Below are positions 19,431-29,425 of a stretch of 64,000 bases of DNA, piece by piece (positions within the stretch are counted from its first letter, which is position 1; each line of letters starts with the position of its first letter). The position numbers and the translations under genes are program-made. Where the stretch lies: positions 2,581,501-2,645,500 of the forward strand of contig NZ_CP095061.1 of NCBI RefSeq assembly GCF_022921055.1, read 5' to 3'. Source of the stretch: Hymenobacter volaticus. Lineage in GTDB: Bacteria; Bacteroidota; Bacteroidia; Cytophagales; Hymenobacteraceae. Below the pieces are notes generated by a model, which ran no database searches, was not told where the DNA came from, and saw only the letters and a program-made list of their open reading frames with translations.

Positions 19431-20006
19431 ATGCTTAATCATTCGCTAAAACCAACTTCCGCGCTAACCCAAGCTCCGGTTTTGGAAACCGAGCGCCTCG
19501 TACTACGTAGCTATCGGCCCGACGATCTGACTGAGTTTGCGGCCATGCATCGGGACCCTAGTTTCTACCGTTACCTGGGCGGCCAACCCATTTCACGCGA
19601 GGAGTCGTGGCGGCGCATCCTGACGCAGCAAGGGCACTGGTCGTTGATGGGCTTCGGGTATTGGGCGGTGGAAGAAAAAAGCACGGGGCGGTTTATCGGC
19701 TCCGTGGGCTTTGCTGATTTCAACCGGGATATAAAGCCTTCCATCAGTGGCATGCCCGAAATTGGGTGGGTGCTAGCGCCGCGCGTGCATGGCATGGGCT
19801 ACGCAACGGAGGCCGTCCGAGCCGTATTGGCATGGGGCAACCGGCATTTTCAAACCAAGGAAACGGTCTGCATCATCGACTCCGACAACGTGCCTTCTTT
19901 GCGGGTGGCGCACAAATTTGGCTACCAGGAAGTGGCCCGCACCACTTACAAAGAACAGCCCATTGTCATCCTGACCCGGCCGCAGGAAACTGCCTCGCTA
20001 GGCTAG
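19431..20006 (+). CDS. GNAT family acetyltransferase (RimJ/RimL type)
   Basis: 191 residues. ETERLVLRSYRPDDLTEFAAM is the typical RimJ/RimL N-terminus; the acetyl-CoA site is EIGWVLAPRVHGMGYATEAVRAVLAW; the end DSDNVPSLRVAHKFGYQEV is the conserved N-x-x-S-x-R-V-x-x-K-x-G-F/Y. Small-molecule or protein N-terminal substrate unknown. A -7-like box TATCTTGG (19419-19426) ends only 4 nt before the ATG, so the message may be leaderless. Confidence 0.88.
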   Translation: MLNHSLKPTSALTQAPVLETERLVLRSYRPDDLTEFAAMHRDPSFYRYLGGQPISREESWRRILTQQGHWSLMGFGYWAVEEKSTGRFIGSVGFADFNRDIKPSISGMPEIGWVLAPRVHGMGYATEAVRAVLAWGNRHFQTKETVCIIDSDNVPSLRVAHKFGYQEVARTTYKEQPIVILTRPQETASLG

Positions 20007-20032
20007 CGCTGTCGAAAATTGCGGCCAACTCG

Positions 20033-21738
20033 TTATGGTTGCTGATAAAGTCTTTTCAAGCTCTTTGTGAAGCTAGGAATGGCCGTTTCCATGTGGCTAT
20101 AGCCGGGGTAGATGGTCGTTAGCAACTTAATGGAGAGGGATGGATTGGCCGACAGCACCCCTACAAACGCATCGAAAGCAGCCTTCGTCGCGGCGCTTTC
20201 CGCGTTTTTGCCATCTAGCTCCTGGCCGCCCATTGTTAGATAAAGATCTTGCTCTTTGACGTGGGGAGTTGCTTTGGACGCGGCGGTGAATGCACGGCGT
20301 AGGTGTTCGTTGTCGTAGTATAAGGAGGGGCTAGCCGCAACATACTGCGTGAAGTAGCAGGTATCGGTCCGAAGCGCTTCGGTCAGCGCGTATAGCACAA
20401 AGTAGCCTCCAAACGAATGTCCCATAAGCGTGCGGTTGCTCACATCGGTTCGATAGTTTTGGTCGAGGAAGGGGAGCAACTCGCGCTGAAAAAAAGACAA
20501 GAACTTCCTGCCGCCCCGGAAAGGGGCAGACTATCAGCGGGTGGCGCGGCCGGGTACAGGTAGTCCCGCTGACGCAAAGAGTCCATTTGCCGCGCATCCC
20601 GGTAGCCAACGCCCACTAGGATGGGTTGCCTTAGGCTCTTAAGCTTCTGGGTTTCGCTGTGTACAATGTCGAAGTAGGCATTGGCATCGAGCAGGAGCAC
20701 GACGGGGTACCGGCGTTTCTTGTGAGCAGCGTAGCCTTTGGGAAGCTGTACGTACAAGGAAAAAGAGTCTTGCACCGCATTGGAATAAAGCCGGGCGGAA
20801 GGCGCAGTTTCCTTGTTTTCGGAATCGTCGGGGCGGCTGGCGCGGGTGCTGCTTGCAACGAGAGCCGTCACGTAGAGCCGGTAATGGTGCGGCGGCACGC
20901 GCCAATCTGTTTCGCGGCTGGTTCTGGCGAAGCTTTTGGTGGATCCTCCGAGCTTTATTTCGTACGGTATGGAATGACGGCTAGCCATACTAGGCAGGAA
21001 TTCCAAGCCCACGACAAAGTCGCTCTGCAAATGAATGCCTTGGTTGGCCAAATTAAGCTTTAGCCACCCTTGCTGAATAGCAACTCGCCGAACTATTGGC
21101 CTCGCTAGCTCTTTTGGAGTAGGCCGGTCACCATCGAAGGCGTAGAAGTGCAGCGTTAGGGTTGCGCTATCAGTTTGGGACGCCGCCAGGTACAAATTCA
21201 CGGAGGTTAGGGTAGCCACCGCCGGGCCAAGCCGGATTACTTGGGCGATTTCGAAAGGCTTGCCCCGCGCCATCGTGCCATCGGTGAAATGGACTAAGGC
21301 TTTGTGGTTGGTGATGCCGAATTTCTTTTCCACCAATTGGTTGGTCGTAACCACAACCGGGCTTAGCGCTAGGGGCGTGGGTTTCAAGTAAAATTGCGCT
21401 GGCTTATCTAAGGCCAGGCTGCTAAGTGCAACCCGCAAGTTGGCATAGCCAATTCTGGAAAAAACAAGGGTGTCCTGATGGAGTTGCCGCGGCAGTGGCA
21501 GCGAAAAAGAGCCATCGGTTAGTGAGCGGGTGCTTTCAGCGGAACGCTTCAGTTGAACGGTAACGTCGGGCAGTGGTACTTTGCTCTCCTGGTCGAGTGC
21601 TGTGCCGGTTAACAGTGTTTGCGCTTGGCTGGCGAAACTTTGGGCTTCCATCAGCACGAGCAGTAGCAGAACTTTCGTCCACACCAAAACCGGCCGCAAG
21701 CTTACAAGCCAATACAGAAAGCGCAGGTCCAGTTTCAT
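20033..21738 (-). CDS. Exported alpha/beta-hydrolase esterase with carboxypeptidase-regulatory-like N-terminus, frameshifted
   Basis: About 568 residues after correction. Order: signal peptide (to SFASQAQ), a carboxypeptidase-regulatory-like domain (LLTGTALDQESKVPLPDVTV), a beta-rich middle part, and a C-terminal esterase-D/IroE-like hydrolase (RYPVVLLLDANAYFD, nucleophile Ser in LMGHSFGGYFVLYAL, late His in YPGYSHMET). The frame breaks at CCCC 20514-20517 on the plus strand: PLSG continues in the other phase as GRKFLSFFQRELLPF. One missing base repairs it. Acyl-ester substrate unknown. Confidence 0.82.
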
Positions 21739-21825
21739 AAGTAAGGCGCAGACGGTAGTAAAACGGGCAGCTGGCTAGTAGCGCGTTGCGTAGAACTGCT
21801 TTACAACAGCACTAAGGATGGCTAC

Positions 21826-21871
21826 AAAAAAGGGAGCCCCGACAACCAGCTAATGGTTGCAAGGAACTCCC
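21826..21871 (-). terminator. Rho-independent terminator of the Nudix gene
   Basis: On the minus strand GGGAG pairs with CTCCC and CAACCA with TGGTTG, a two-part stem that ends in TTTTTT (plus strand 21825-21831). It lies about 120 bp after the Nudix stop. Confidence 0.75.
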
Positions 21872-21990
21872 CGTAGCGGTAACCCACTCGTTTTACTACT
21901 TAATAGCGACTCAACCGTTGCTTGGCTTGAAGCAGCGGGTGTGCTCAGGACGAACAACGCTTATTTTCGGCCTTTTGCGGCTTGTATTCG

Positions 21991-22545
21991 CTAGTGACCT
22001 AGCTTGCGCAGGGCCAGCAAACACAGCGCAATAGAGCCCGATACGCGAATTTTGCCGGCCAGAATCATCGCTTCCACTTGCGCCAAAGGCACGCGGAGTA
22101 CTTCAATATTTTCGGTTTCGTCGAGGTGCTGAGCTGCTACCAGGCGGGCGTTACGGGCCAGGAAAAAGTAGATGCGGTTGGTGTCCTTGGTGGGGTTGTC
22201 GCTGACTGCAATAAGCTGCTCCATCTCGTCGGAAACGTAGCCGGTTTCTTCCACCAACTCGCGTTTGGCGGCTTCGAGCGGCGAGGTTTCGCCTTCATCT
22301 ATCACGCCGCCGGGCACTTCAATCAGGATTTCGCCGATGCCGTGCTTGTACTGGCGCACCATAATAACGTGCTGGTCTTCGGTGACGGGAAACACCAAGA
22401 CTACGTTGGCCCGCACACTCACAAAGTAGTCGTCGAGCTGCTGGCCCGTGGGGAGTTGCACATGGTCGCGGCGGAGCTTGTACCAGCGGTGATTGAAGAC
22501 GAGTTCGGAGCTAAGCGTGGTCCAGGGCTTTATTTCGGAGGACAT
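21991..22545 (-). CDS. Nudix hydrolase (ADP-ribose pyrophosphatase-like)
   Basis: 184 residues. The Nudix box is complete: G-x5-E-x7-R-E-L-V-E-E-T-G in GGVIDEGETSPLEAAKRELV then EETGY. Upstream, VRANVVLVFPVTEDQHVIMVRQYKHG matches the ADP-ribose pyrophosphatase subgroup (R-Q-Y/F-x-x-x). It would hydrolyse a nucleoside diphosphate-X such as ADP-ribose. The ATG at 22545 (MSSEIKPWTTLSSELVF) is preferred over 22578. Confidence 0.88.
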   Translation of the reverse strand: MSSEIKPWTTLSSELVFNHRWYKLRRDHVQLPTGQQLDDYFVSVRANVVLVFPVTEDQHVIMVRQYKHGIGEILIEVPGGVIDEGETSPLEAAKRELVEETGYVSDEMEQLIAVSDNPTKDTNRIYFFLARNARLVAAQHLDETENIEVLRVPLAQVEAMILAGKIRVSGSIALCLLALRKLGH

Positions 22546-22729
22546 AGAGAGGTTGAAGAGGAAGCGGCAAGGTAGCAAGCAGAAAAACAGATTGCTTGGG
22601 TGAAGTTCAGCGGATGCTACGGGCCGGGAGGTAGCAGCAAAGGCTACACGTCTGCTCGATACTATCAGGGCCCTGTTTCTCGTTCCCTCTAGGAATCCTA
22701 CTCTTACCTATATAGCAAGTACTAGCTTT

Positions 22730-23194
22730 ATGCACAGCTTCAAGATTTCGGCCAGCTTATTTTTCATTGCCTTTAGCTACAAGCAAGTTATGGCTCAGTC
22801 GGATCCGGCGCCGAACTCGCAGCCAGCCGCCACCGCCACCGTTCATCTTTATCAAGGAAAGGCCTTTGGCATATTTTATCCTAAATACCGGGTGTATGCG
22901 AATGATAAGCTTGTATGCAAGCTAGGGAGAAGCAGTCATTGCCAGCTTTTACTACCGGTTGGCGCAACCACTGTCGTTGCCAAGCTGCCTTGGGTGTATC
23001 TGACTGGCAAACCTGCGGGTTTACCCCTGATGCTAGAAGCAGGAAAAAGTTACTACCTGCAAGGAATTACAACAGTGTCGGGGGTGCTCCCTATAGTTTC
23101 CTACAGCTTCACGGAAGTAGTGCCAAATCCGACAAAGCTGGCAGAATTTGCCAAAGCCAGAACTGTGCAGCCTCTTGTGTCGGCCGTAAAATAG
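22730..23194 (+). CDS. Secreted protein of unknown function (DUF2846-like)
   Basis: 154 residues with a signal peptide (MHSFKISASLFFIAFSYKQV, then MAQ). The body, VHLYQGKAFGIFYPKYRVYANDKLVCKL then EAGKSYYLQGITT, resembles DUF2846-like periplasmic beta proteins ('vyR...g...k..v.vdg..v..l'). No catalytic motif. Family assignment is by eye only. Confidence 0.65.
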   Translation: MHSFKISASLFFIAFSYKQVMAQSDPAPNSQPAATATVHLYQGKAFGIFYPKYRVYANDKLVCKLGRSSHCQLLLPVGATTVVAKLPWVYLTGKPAGLPLMLEAGKSYYLQGITTVSGVLPIVSYSFTEVVPNPTKLAEFAKARTVQPLVSAVK

Positions 23195-23430
23195 GGACTA
23201 GTGCTTGCCAAGTTGCCGTTAAAAGGGGGAAGTAAATCGCCTGCTCAAGGTCTACACGTGAGATGATGCCCTTAGCAAACAGCAGTTTGCTAAGGGCAAC
23301 GCGTGGGATGCAGGGAGGCTAAGCGTACGGTGTGCAAGGCCGAATTTTAACAGCGGCCGTATACATTCGCTCCGCCGAAAGCGCCTAAGAGGGCGTCGCG
23401 GGATTCGCTCTTCACACTACTCCTTAGTAT

Positions 23431-24417
23431 ATGCAGTATCGCAAACTTGGTAAAACTGGCTTTTCCATTTCTGAAATCAGCTTAGGCACCTGGCAGGTGG
23501 GCGGCAAATGGGGCGAGCCGTTCAGCCACCCCAACGCCGACAAAATTCTGAACGCCGCCGTGGATGGCGGTATCAACTTCATTGACACCGCCGACGTGTA
23601 CGGCGACGGGGAAAGCGAAAAGGCCGTCGGCCGACTCGTCCGCAGCCGCTCCGAGCAGATTTATGTAGCCACTAAGTGCGGGCGCCAGCTGCAACCGCAC
23701 GTCAACGAGGCGTACACGCCGGAGTCCATGCGCAAATTCGTGGAAGCCAGCTTGCGCAACATGCAGCTCGAAACCCTGGATTTGATTCAGTTGCACTGCC
23801 CGCCTACAGAGGTCTACTACCGGCCCGAGATATTCGAGGTGTTCGACCGGCTCAAAGAAGAAGGCAAGATTCAGAACTTGGGCGTGAGCGTGGAGAAAGT
23901 AGAAGAAGGCCTTAAAGCCATCGAGTACCCCAACGTCACCACGCTACAACTCATCTTCAATATGTTTCGGCAGCGGCCCACGGAGCTACTCTTCAAAGAA
24001 GCCCAACGCCGCGACGTCGGGCTGATTGTGCGGGTGCCACTGGCCAGCGGATTGCTCACCGGCAAATTTTCGGCCGAGACTAGCTTCTCACCGGAGGATC
24101 ATCGCAACTTCAACCGCCAGGGCGAAGCCTTCGATAAAGGCGAAACCTTCTCCGGCGTCGATTACAACACGGGTTTGGAAGCCGTCGAGGAAATCAAGCA
24201 CTTGTTTCCGGACCAGCCCAACTTGGCACCTATTGCCCTGCGGTGGGTGCTTATGTTCAACGAAGTGAGCTGCGTAATCCCCGGCGCTTCCAAGCCCGAG
24301 CAACTCACTTCCAACTTGCAAGCAGCCGAGTTGCCCGCCTTATCCGAAGAGCAAATGCAGCAAGTGCAAGCCATCTACGACCGGAAAATTAAGCCGCAGG
24401 TGCACCAGATCTGGTAA
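23431..24417 (+). CDS. Aldo/keto reductase
   Basis: 328 residues. An NADPH-dependent AKR TIM barrel with the catalytic tetrad visible: Asp and Tyr in FIDTADVYGDGESE, Lys in VATKCGRQ, His in LIQLHCPPTE. The C-terminus CVIPGASKPEQLTSNLQAAE is the cofactor-binding signature. The substrate is unknown. It ends at a very long bidirectional terminator. Confidence 0.9.
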   Translation: MQYRKLGKTGFSISEISLGTWQVGGKWGEPFSHPNADKILNAAVDGGINFIDTADVYGDGESEKAVGRLVRSRSEQIYVATKCGRQLQPHVNEAYTPESMRKFVEASLRNMQLETLDLIQLHCPPTEVYYRPEIFEVFDRLKEEGKIQNLGVSVEKVEEGLKAIEYPNVTTLQLIFNMFRQRPTELLFKEAQRRDVGLIVRVPLASGLLTGKFSAETSFSPEDHRNFNRQGEAFDKGETFSGVDYNTGLEAVEEIKHLFPDQPNLAPIALRWVLMFNEVSCVIPGASKPEQLTSNLQAAELPALSEEQMQQVQAIYDRKIKPQVHQIW

Positions 24418-24432
24418 GAACAGAACTAAACG

Positions 24433-24499
24433 AAAAGAGGCAGCCCGGGTTTGATCTGAATTGTTGAACGATTCAGATCAAACCCGGGCTGCCTCTTTT
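24433..24499. terminator. Bidirectional terminator with a 29-bp perfect stem
   Basis: 24433-24461 is the exact reverse complement of 24471-24499, with a 9-nt loop and AAAA/TTTT at the ends. It lies between the convergent aldo/keto reductase and ABC permease genes and can end both transcripts. Confidence 0.85.
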
Positions 24500-24513
24500 A
24501 TATGTGTTCAAGA

Positions 24514-27081
24514 CTACGCCTCGCCGCGCAACACTTCCAAGGGTGGCCGGGTTAGCACGTCGCGGCTGTTGAAGAGGCCGATGAGGGCCGTCAGGGCCGT
24601 CGTAACCGCTGCTAGAATCAGGAGCGGGACCATGGTCGGCAGGAAGGGAACTTCAAACAGGAAGTAAGCCAGCGCCCAAGCTGCCCCAACGGCCAGCACT
24701 AGACCTGCTACAGCGGCCAGTAGGCCAAGTAGGGCATATTCCACCAAGGTAATGCGCAGAATCTGACGGCGGCTGGCGCCGAGCGTACGGAGCAGTACGC
24801 TTTCTTGAACTCGCTGATAACGGCTCACTATCACCGAGCTAACCACCACTACTAGGCCTGTAGCAATGCTGAAAAAGGCCATAAAGCGAATAACGAACGA
24901 GATTTTGCTGAGAATATCGTCTAGCGTCTGCAGTACCAACCCCAAGTCGATGGCCGACACGTTGGGGAAGCGTTGCACCAACTCGCGCTGCACTGCCGCC
25001 AGTACGTTGTTGTCTGGCACGCGCGTCATCAAAACCACGAACTGCGGGGCGGGCTCCAGTACGCCGGCCGGGAATACGATCTGAAAGTTGGTTTGCACCC
25101 GGGTCCAGTCCACAGTGCGAGTACCGCCGATAATGGTGTTGAGCGGCGCGCCTTGCACGTTGAAGGTAAGCGTATCGCCGAGTTCAACTTGCAGGCGGCG
25201 CAAAAAGTCGGAATCCACCGAAATACGCGGTATGCCGTCGGGGGGCAAATAGGGCGCAAGACCTTGATCGAGCTTTTCCGAACTGATTAGCTTGTTGCGG
25301 TACGTGACGCGGTATTCGCGGGTGAGCCCACCGCGGCTGCGGCCGTTGGTCGTATCCTTCTTGAGTTCCGCTGTGGATTGGCCGTTGATGGCGGCCATTC
25401 GCATCGTCACGACGGGTACTTGCTGCAGAATAGGCAAGCGGCGGCTGGTGAGCACCTGCGTGACGCCGGCCCGCTGCTCGGGCTGAATATCAAAAAGCAC
25501 CATGTTGGGCTGCCCGTCGCTGGCCGATACCTGCACCCGGCTCAGCAGCAAGCCTTGGAGCAAGGAAAGCGTCGCCATTAGAAATACGCCCAACCCAATC
25601 GAGACGGTGAGCAGCAAGGTTTGATTGTTGGGCCGGTAAAGGTTGGCCAAGCCTTGCCGCCACACGTAGCTCCAGGAACTGGGGTAGAAGCGCCGCACCA
25701 ACAGGCGCAAGCCTTGCCCCAAGCCCGCCAGCACGAAAAACGTGACCAGCAATCCACCCGCAAAACCGAGCGCCTGCTTCCATTCGCGGGTTTGCAAGTA
25801 CGCAAAGCCCGTGATGAACACGACAATCAAGCCGTATACCACGATGCGCAACGGGTCGGGTTTGGCGGTGTCTTCCTTGTAAGCCGCCCGCAACGTGCGA
25901 AGCGGCGACACCCGCCGAATACTAAGCAGCGGCAGCAGCGCAAACAGCACGGCCACCAGCACGCCCGTCACGAGGCCCTGCGCTACGGCCGGCCACGACA
26001 CAGCTACATTCACCGTAACGGGCAGGAACCCCGCAAACAGTTGGGGCAGCAGCAGTTGCACCGCCGTACCCAGCGCGGCACCCACTGAAGCACCCACGAA
26101 CCCCATAGCCGCTATCTGCAGCAGATAAATCAGCATGGCTTGGCTGCCACTGGCACCCAAACACCGAAGCACGGCCACTGAGGCTACTTTTTCGCGCACG
26201 TATAAGCTTACGGCGCTAGCTACGCCCACGCAGCCTAGCAGCAGCGCGACAAAGGCCACCAGGTTTAAGAACCGAGTTAGGTCGGTGAACGAACGGCCAG
26301 TCTGCCGCTTGCGCTCCGTCACGGTATCAGAGTTGATATTCACTTTGTCAAGGCGCTTTTCCAACGTCTTGATGATGGCATCAACATTGGTGCCGGGCGC
26401 AAACTGATAATAGCTGCGGTACTGCACCCGGCTGCCCCGTTGCAGCAACCCCGTTTCCGGTAAATACTGGCCGGGAATAAACACCGTGGGCGCCACCGCC
26501 GCACTGAACCCCGACTGCCCCGGCGTTTTGCGTACCCGCCCAGCAATCCGAAACGTGAGCTTACCCACCCGGATAGAGTCACCGGGCTTGGCCGCAAACT
26601 GCACCAGCAAGGCGTCATCGACCAAGGCTACCCGCTCGCGCGAAGTCATGGATTGGCGGAAAGTGGCCACCGCTGTGGTTGGTTCCGTGAGCCAGTCGCC
26701 GTAATAGGGAAAGTTGCCGGTTAACCCTTTTATCTGCGCTAGGCGGACGCCCTGGCCTTTCGGAAACTGAATCAGCGAGGCAAACGCTACTTCGTCGCTC
26801 CGGTCGCGGCCGAGTTGGCGCAAGGTGGGTGCCAACGTCGAATCGAAGGGCTGGCTGCCGGAAAGTACCAAGTCGGCCCCGACCAGTTCGCGGGCCTGCT
26901 CGTCGATGCTGCGCGCGAGGTTGTCGCCGAAGCCTCGGATGCCTACCAGCGCGGCAATACCGAGCACGATGGCCGACACAAAAAGCAACAAGCGGGAGCG
27001 GCTGCGGCGACTATCGCGCCACGCCATGCGCCACAGCCAGCTTAGTGCCGGCCGGGTGGAAGAAAGCGGACCGTTGCTCAT
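24514..27081 (-). CDS. ABC transporter permease, FtsX-like (YbbP-type)
   Basis: 855 residues. An N-terminal membrane helix (SRLLLFVSAIVLGIAALVGI) is followed by a MacB-like periplasmic domain, three FtsX-core helices around 265-400, more helices in the middle, a second periplasmic domain and a final FtsX core. This double-FtsX layout is that of YbbP, a permease that does not import solutes but is thought to act on lipids or lipoproteins. The start overlaps the ATPase stop as ATGA. With the divergent tesA gene it repeats the E. coli tesA-ybbA-ybbP arrangement. Confidence 0.9.
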   Translation of the reverse strand: MSNGPLSSTRPALSWLWRMAWRDSRRSRSRLLLFVSAIVLGIAALVGIRGFGDNLARSIDEQARELVGADLVLSGSQPFDSTLAPTLRQLGRDRSDEVAFASLIQFPKGQGVRLAQIKGLTGNFPYYGDWLTEPTTAVATFRQSMTSRERVALVDDALLVQFAAKPGDSIRVGKLTFRIAGRVRKTPGQSGFSAAVAPTVFIPGQYLPETGLLQRGSRVQYRSYYQFAPGTNVDAIIKTLEKRLDKVNINSDTVTERKRQTGRSFTDLTRFLNLVAFVALLLGCVGVASAVSLYVREKVASVAVLRCLGASGSQAMLIYLLQIAAMGFVGASVGAALGTAVQLLLPQLFAGFLPVTVNVAVSWPAVAQGLVTGVLVAVLFALLPLLSIRRVSPLRTLRAAYKEDTAKPDPLRIVVYGLIVVFITGFAYLQTREWKQALGFAGGLLVTFFVLAGLGQGLRLLVRRFYPSSWSYVWRQGLANLYRPNNQTLLLTVSIGLGVFLMATLSLLQGLLLSRVQVSASDGQPNMVLFDIQPEQRAGVTQVLTSRRLPILQQVPVVTMRMAAINGQSTAELKKDTTNGRSRGGLTREYRVTYRNKLISSEKLDQGLAPYLPPDGIPRISVDSDFLRRLQVELGDTLTFNVQGAPLNTIIGGTRTVDWTRVQTNFQIVFPAGVLEPAPQFVVLMTRVPDNNVLAAVQRELVQRFPNVSAIDLGLVLQTLDDILSKISFVIRFMAFFSIATGLVVVVSSVIVSRYQRVQESVLLRTLGASRRQILRITLVEYALLGLLAAVAGLVLAVGAAWALAYFLFEVPFLPTMVPLLILAAVTTALTALIGLFNSRDVLTRPPLEVLRGEA

Positions 27082-27778
27082 ATAGCCGAAGAAGAAACAG
27101 CAGCCGGGGCCGTGCGCGTATCCGAGAGCATAGCCCCGCCTTTAATGCGCACAATGCGCTGCGTGCGGGCCGCCAGCTCTAAATCGTGGGTTACCAAAAC
27201 CAGCGTGGTGCCAGCTTCGCGGTTAAGCTCAAACAGCAATTCCACCACCCGGGCGCTGGTGTCGGCGTCGAGGTTGCCGGTAGGCTCATCGGCAAACAAA
27301 ATCTTGGGGCGGTTCACAAAAGCCCGCGCTAACGAAATACGCTGCTGCTCACCCCCGACAATTGCGTGGGGTAATGGTGGCCGCGCCCCGCCAGCCCAAC
27401 CCGCTCTAGGAGTTCGTGCGCGGTTTTGGTGCCATTGCGGACGCCGCGAAGTTCCAGGGGCACCAGCACGTTTTCGAGGGCCGTAAGCGTGGGCAAGAGT
27501 TGGAAGTTCTGGAAGATGAAGCCTACTTGCTCGTTGCGCACGGCAGCCCGCTGGTCTTCGTTGAGGTTATCGAGTTGAATATTGTTGAGCCACACGCTGC
27601 CCGAACTAGCCCGGTCGAGGCCCGCGCACAAGCCCAATAAGGTGGTTTTGCCGCTGCCCGAGGGTCCTACAATGGCGAAGGTGTCCTGCGCTTGCAACTC
27701 GAAGCTCACGGATTCGAGCACCGTTAGTGTCCGGCCGCCGCTGGAGTACGATTTGGTTAGGTTTTCTACTTTAAGCAC
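27078..27778 (-). CDS. ABC transporter ATP-binding protein (YbbA/LolD-like), frameshifted
   Basis: Walker A GPSGSGKTTLL, Q-loop GFIFQNFQLLPTLTALENV, Walker B ILFADEPTGNLD and the H-loop VTHDLELA are all present. The signature LSGGEQQR is broken: the first frame ends TQLSGVSSSVFR at CCCCC 27352-27356 (plus strand); the second frame resumes with QQRISLARAF. One missing G restores about 235 residues. No ATG is available; the GTG at 27778 or the TTG at 27784 is the start. It couples by ATGA to the permease and powers it. Confidence 0.88.
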
Positions 27779-27956
27779 AAACAAGCTAGTTGCGCCCGCC
27801 GGTGTTCAGCGGGAATGAAGAATCAGGAATCGAAGGAATGTAAGAACGACCACTACTTTTCTGTAAAGCCACTTCGTTAACAAGTCAGTTGACGAATTAA
27901 CCCGTGCAATACTTTCCGCTATTACGTACAGACCAAACAAAGTAGCTTCGTCCCTC

Positions 27957-28658
27957 ATGAAACCTGTCCTGTCCTTGTTTAGTTGCTGTCTGCTACTGCT
28001 AGCCGGCTGCAACTCCGAGCCCAAAAGCGCTGAAGCGCCCGCCACCACTACACCGCCTACCACCGCCGCGCCCACATCCGCTGGCAAGCAAACCATCTTG
28101 TTTTTTGGCAACAGCCTCACCGCCGGCTACGGCGTCGACCCCGAAGAGGCGTTTCCCGCTTTGATTGGGCAAAAGATTGATTCTGCGGGTCTAGGCTACA
28201 CCGTAGTAAATGCGGGCCTAAGCGGTGAAACCACTGCCGGGGGCCGCAGCCGCGTGGGGTGGGTGCTTCGCCAACCGGTGTCCATCTTCGTGTTAGAGCT
28301 AGGCGGCAACGACGGCCTGCGCGGCTTGCCCCTCACCGACACGCGCAAGAATTTGCAAGCCATTATTGATACTGTGCGGCGCCGCAGCCCCCAAACCCGC
28401 ATCGTGTTGGCCGGCATGCAGATTCCGCCCAACCTCGGCGTCGACTATGCCACGCAGTTCAAAGCCCTCTACGGCGAGCTGGCCCGCAAAAACCAGTTGG
28501 TCTTGATTCCTTTTCTATTAGAAGGCGTCGGCGGGGTAGCCAAGCTTAATCAGCAAGACGGCATTCACCCTACGGCCGAAGGCCACCGCTTTGTGGCCCG
28601 CACCATCTGGCCCATCTTGCAACCCTTACTGCAGCAGCCGGCGCAGGCAAGCAGATAG
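27957..28658 (+). CDS. SGNH/GDSL arylesterase (TesA-like lipoprotein)
   Basis: 233 residues. Lipobox LLLLAGC at residue about 18, a Thr/Pro/Ala linker, then an SGNH hydrolase: block I FFGNSLTAGYGV (Ser), block III GGNDGLRG (Asn), block V DGIHPTAEGH (Asp-x-x-His). It is a lysophospholipase/arylesterase of the TesA type, here anchored as a lipoprotein. A -7-like TAGCTTCG (27943-27950) ends 6 nt before the ATG, so the mRNA may be leaderless. Divergent from the YbbA/YbbP-like pair, an association conserved in proteobacteria. Confidence 0.9.
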   Translation: MKPVLSLFSCCLLLLAGCNSEPKSAEAPATTTPPTTAAPTSAGKQTILFFGNSLTAGYGVDPEEAFPALIGQKIDSAGLGYTVVNAGLSGETTAGGRSRVGWVLRQPVSIFVLELGGNDGLRGLPLTDTRKNLQAIIDTVRRRSPQTRIVLAGMQIPPNLGVDYATQFKALYGELARKNQLVLIPFLLEGVGGVAKLNQQDGIHPTAEGHRFVARTIWPILQPLLQQPAQASR

Positions 28659-28661
28659 AAT

Positions 28662-28746
28662 AAAACTGCTACCTCCGCCGCGGGAAGAATCTAACGTAGC
28701 AATTCCACCGCTGGCCAGATTCTTTCCGCGGCGGAGGCAGCGGTTT
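28662..28746. terminator. Bidirectional terminator with a ~30-bp stem
   Basis: 28662-28692 pairs with 28717-28746 with two small mismatches, A run on the left and T run on the right, between the convergent tesA-like and MaoC genes. Confidence 0.8.
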
Positions 28747-28752
28747 TGATGG

Positions 28753-29223
28753 TTATGCCTCGAAGTGGTAGAGAAACGTAATAATGCCGGTGTAAGCGGG
28801 TTTTGGCTGGTCTTTGATTTCTAGGGTCACTTCCAGCCGAGCTTTGGCAATGCCGCGCAGGTTTTTCACCGACAATAGCGTGGCCCGCAACCGCACCTGA
28901 CTATCCACAGTTACGGCTTGGTTGAAGCGCAATGCTTCAATTTCATAGTTGACTTGCATTTTCAGGTTCTCGATGGAGAGAATCTGATGCCACAGATAGG
29001 GCAGGAGCGAAACCGTGAGGTAGCCGTGCGCAATGGTCGCCTTGAAGGGTGTTTCCGTAGCGGCTCTTTCGGCATCCACATGTATCCACTGGTAGTCGAG
29101 CGTTGCGGCGGCGAAGCTGTTGATTTGGGCTTGCGTGATGGTGTGATATTCGGAAACGCCGAGTTCCTGTCCTACGTGAAGTTCAAGTTCTGACAGGCTG
29201 CGAATCGTTAGCTTATTCATCAA
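28753..29223 (-). CDS. MaoC-like (R)-specific enoyl-CoA hydratase
   Basis: 156 residues, single hot-dog fold. The catalytic Asp and His of hydratase 2 appear as D-x4-H in TLDYQWIHVDAERA; GYLTVSLLPYLWHQIL is the usual second half of the central helix region. NodN/MaoC family members hydrate trans-2-enoyl-CoA to the (R)-3-hydroxy product. Two ATGs in a row occur at the start; either could be used. Confidence 0.85.
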   Translation of the reverse strand: MMNKLTIRSLSELELHVGQELGVSEYHTITQAQINSFAAATLDYQWIHVDAERAATETPFKATIAHGYLTVSLLPYLWHQILSIENLKMQVNYEIEALRFNQAVTVDSQVRLRATLLSVKNLRGIAKARLEVTLEIKDQPKPAYTGIITFLYHFEA

Positions 29224-29372
29224 GGTGGTTGGTAAGTGAGAAGGCGTTTCTGGTGTACGGGTTGTCGGGTTCAGTGGCTGCGCAAGCGGCTTACAGTCTC
29301 GGACGTAGGGCCAAGGTGCGAGGCAGGTATTCGAGCGAGTTGCGCTTCAACATAGCAGGAATTCCCTGATAA

Positions 29373-29406
29373 TAAAAAAGCCCCCTAGCGGTAGCTAGCG
29401 GGCTTT
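29373..29406 (-). terminator. Rho-independent terminator of the DUF2911 gene
   Basis: On the minus strand AAAGCCCGCTAGC / GCTAGGGGGC forms a GC stem followed by TTTTTTA. Confidence 0.75.
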
Positions 29407-29425
29407 GTAGTGTGTCCGTGTTAAA

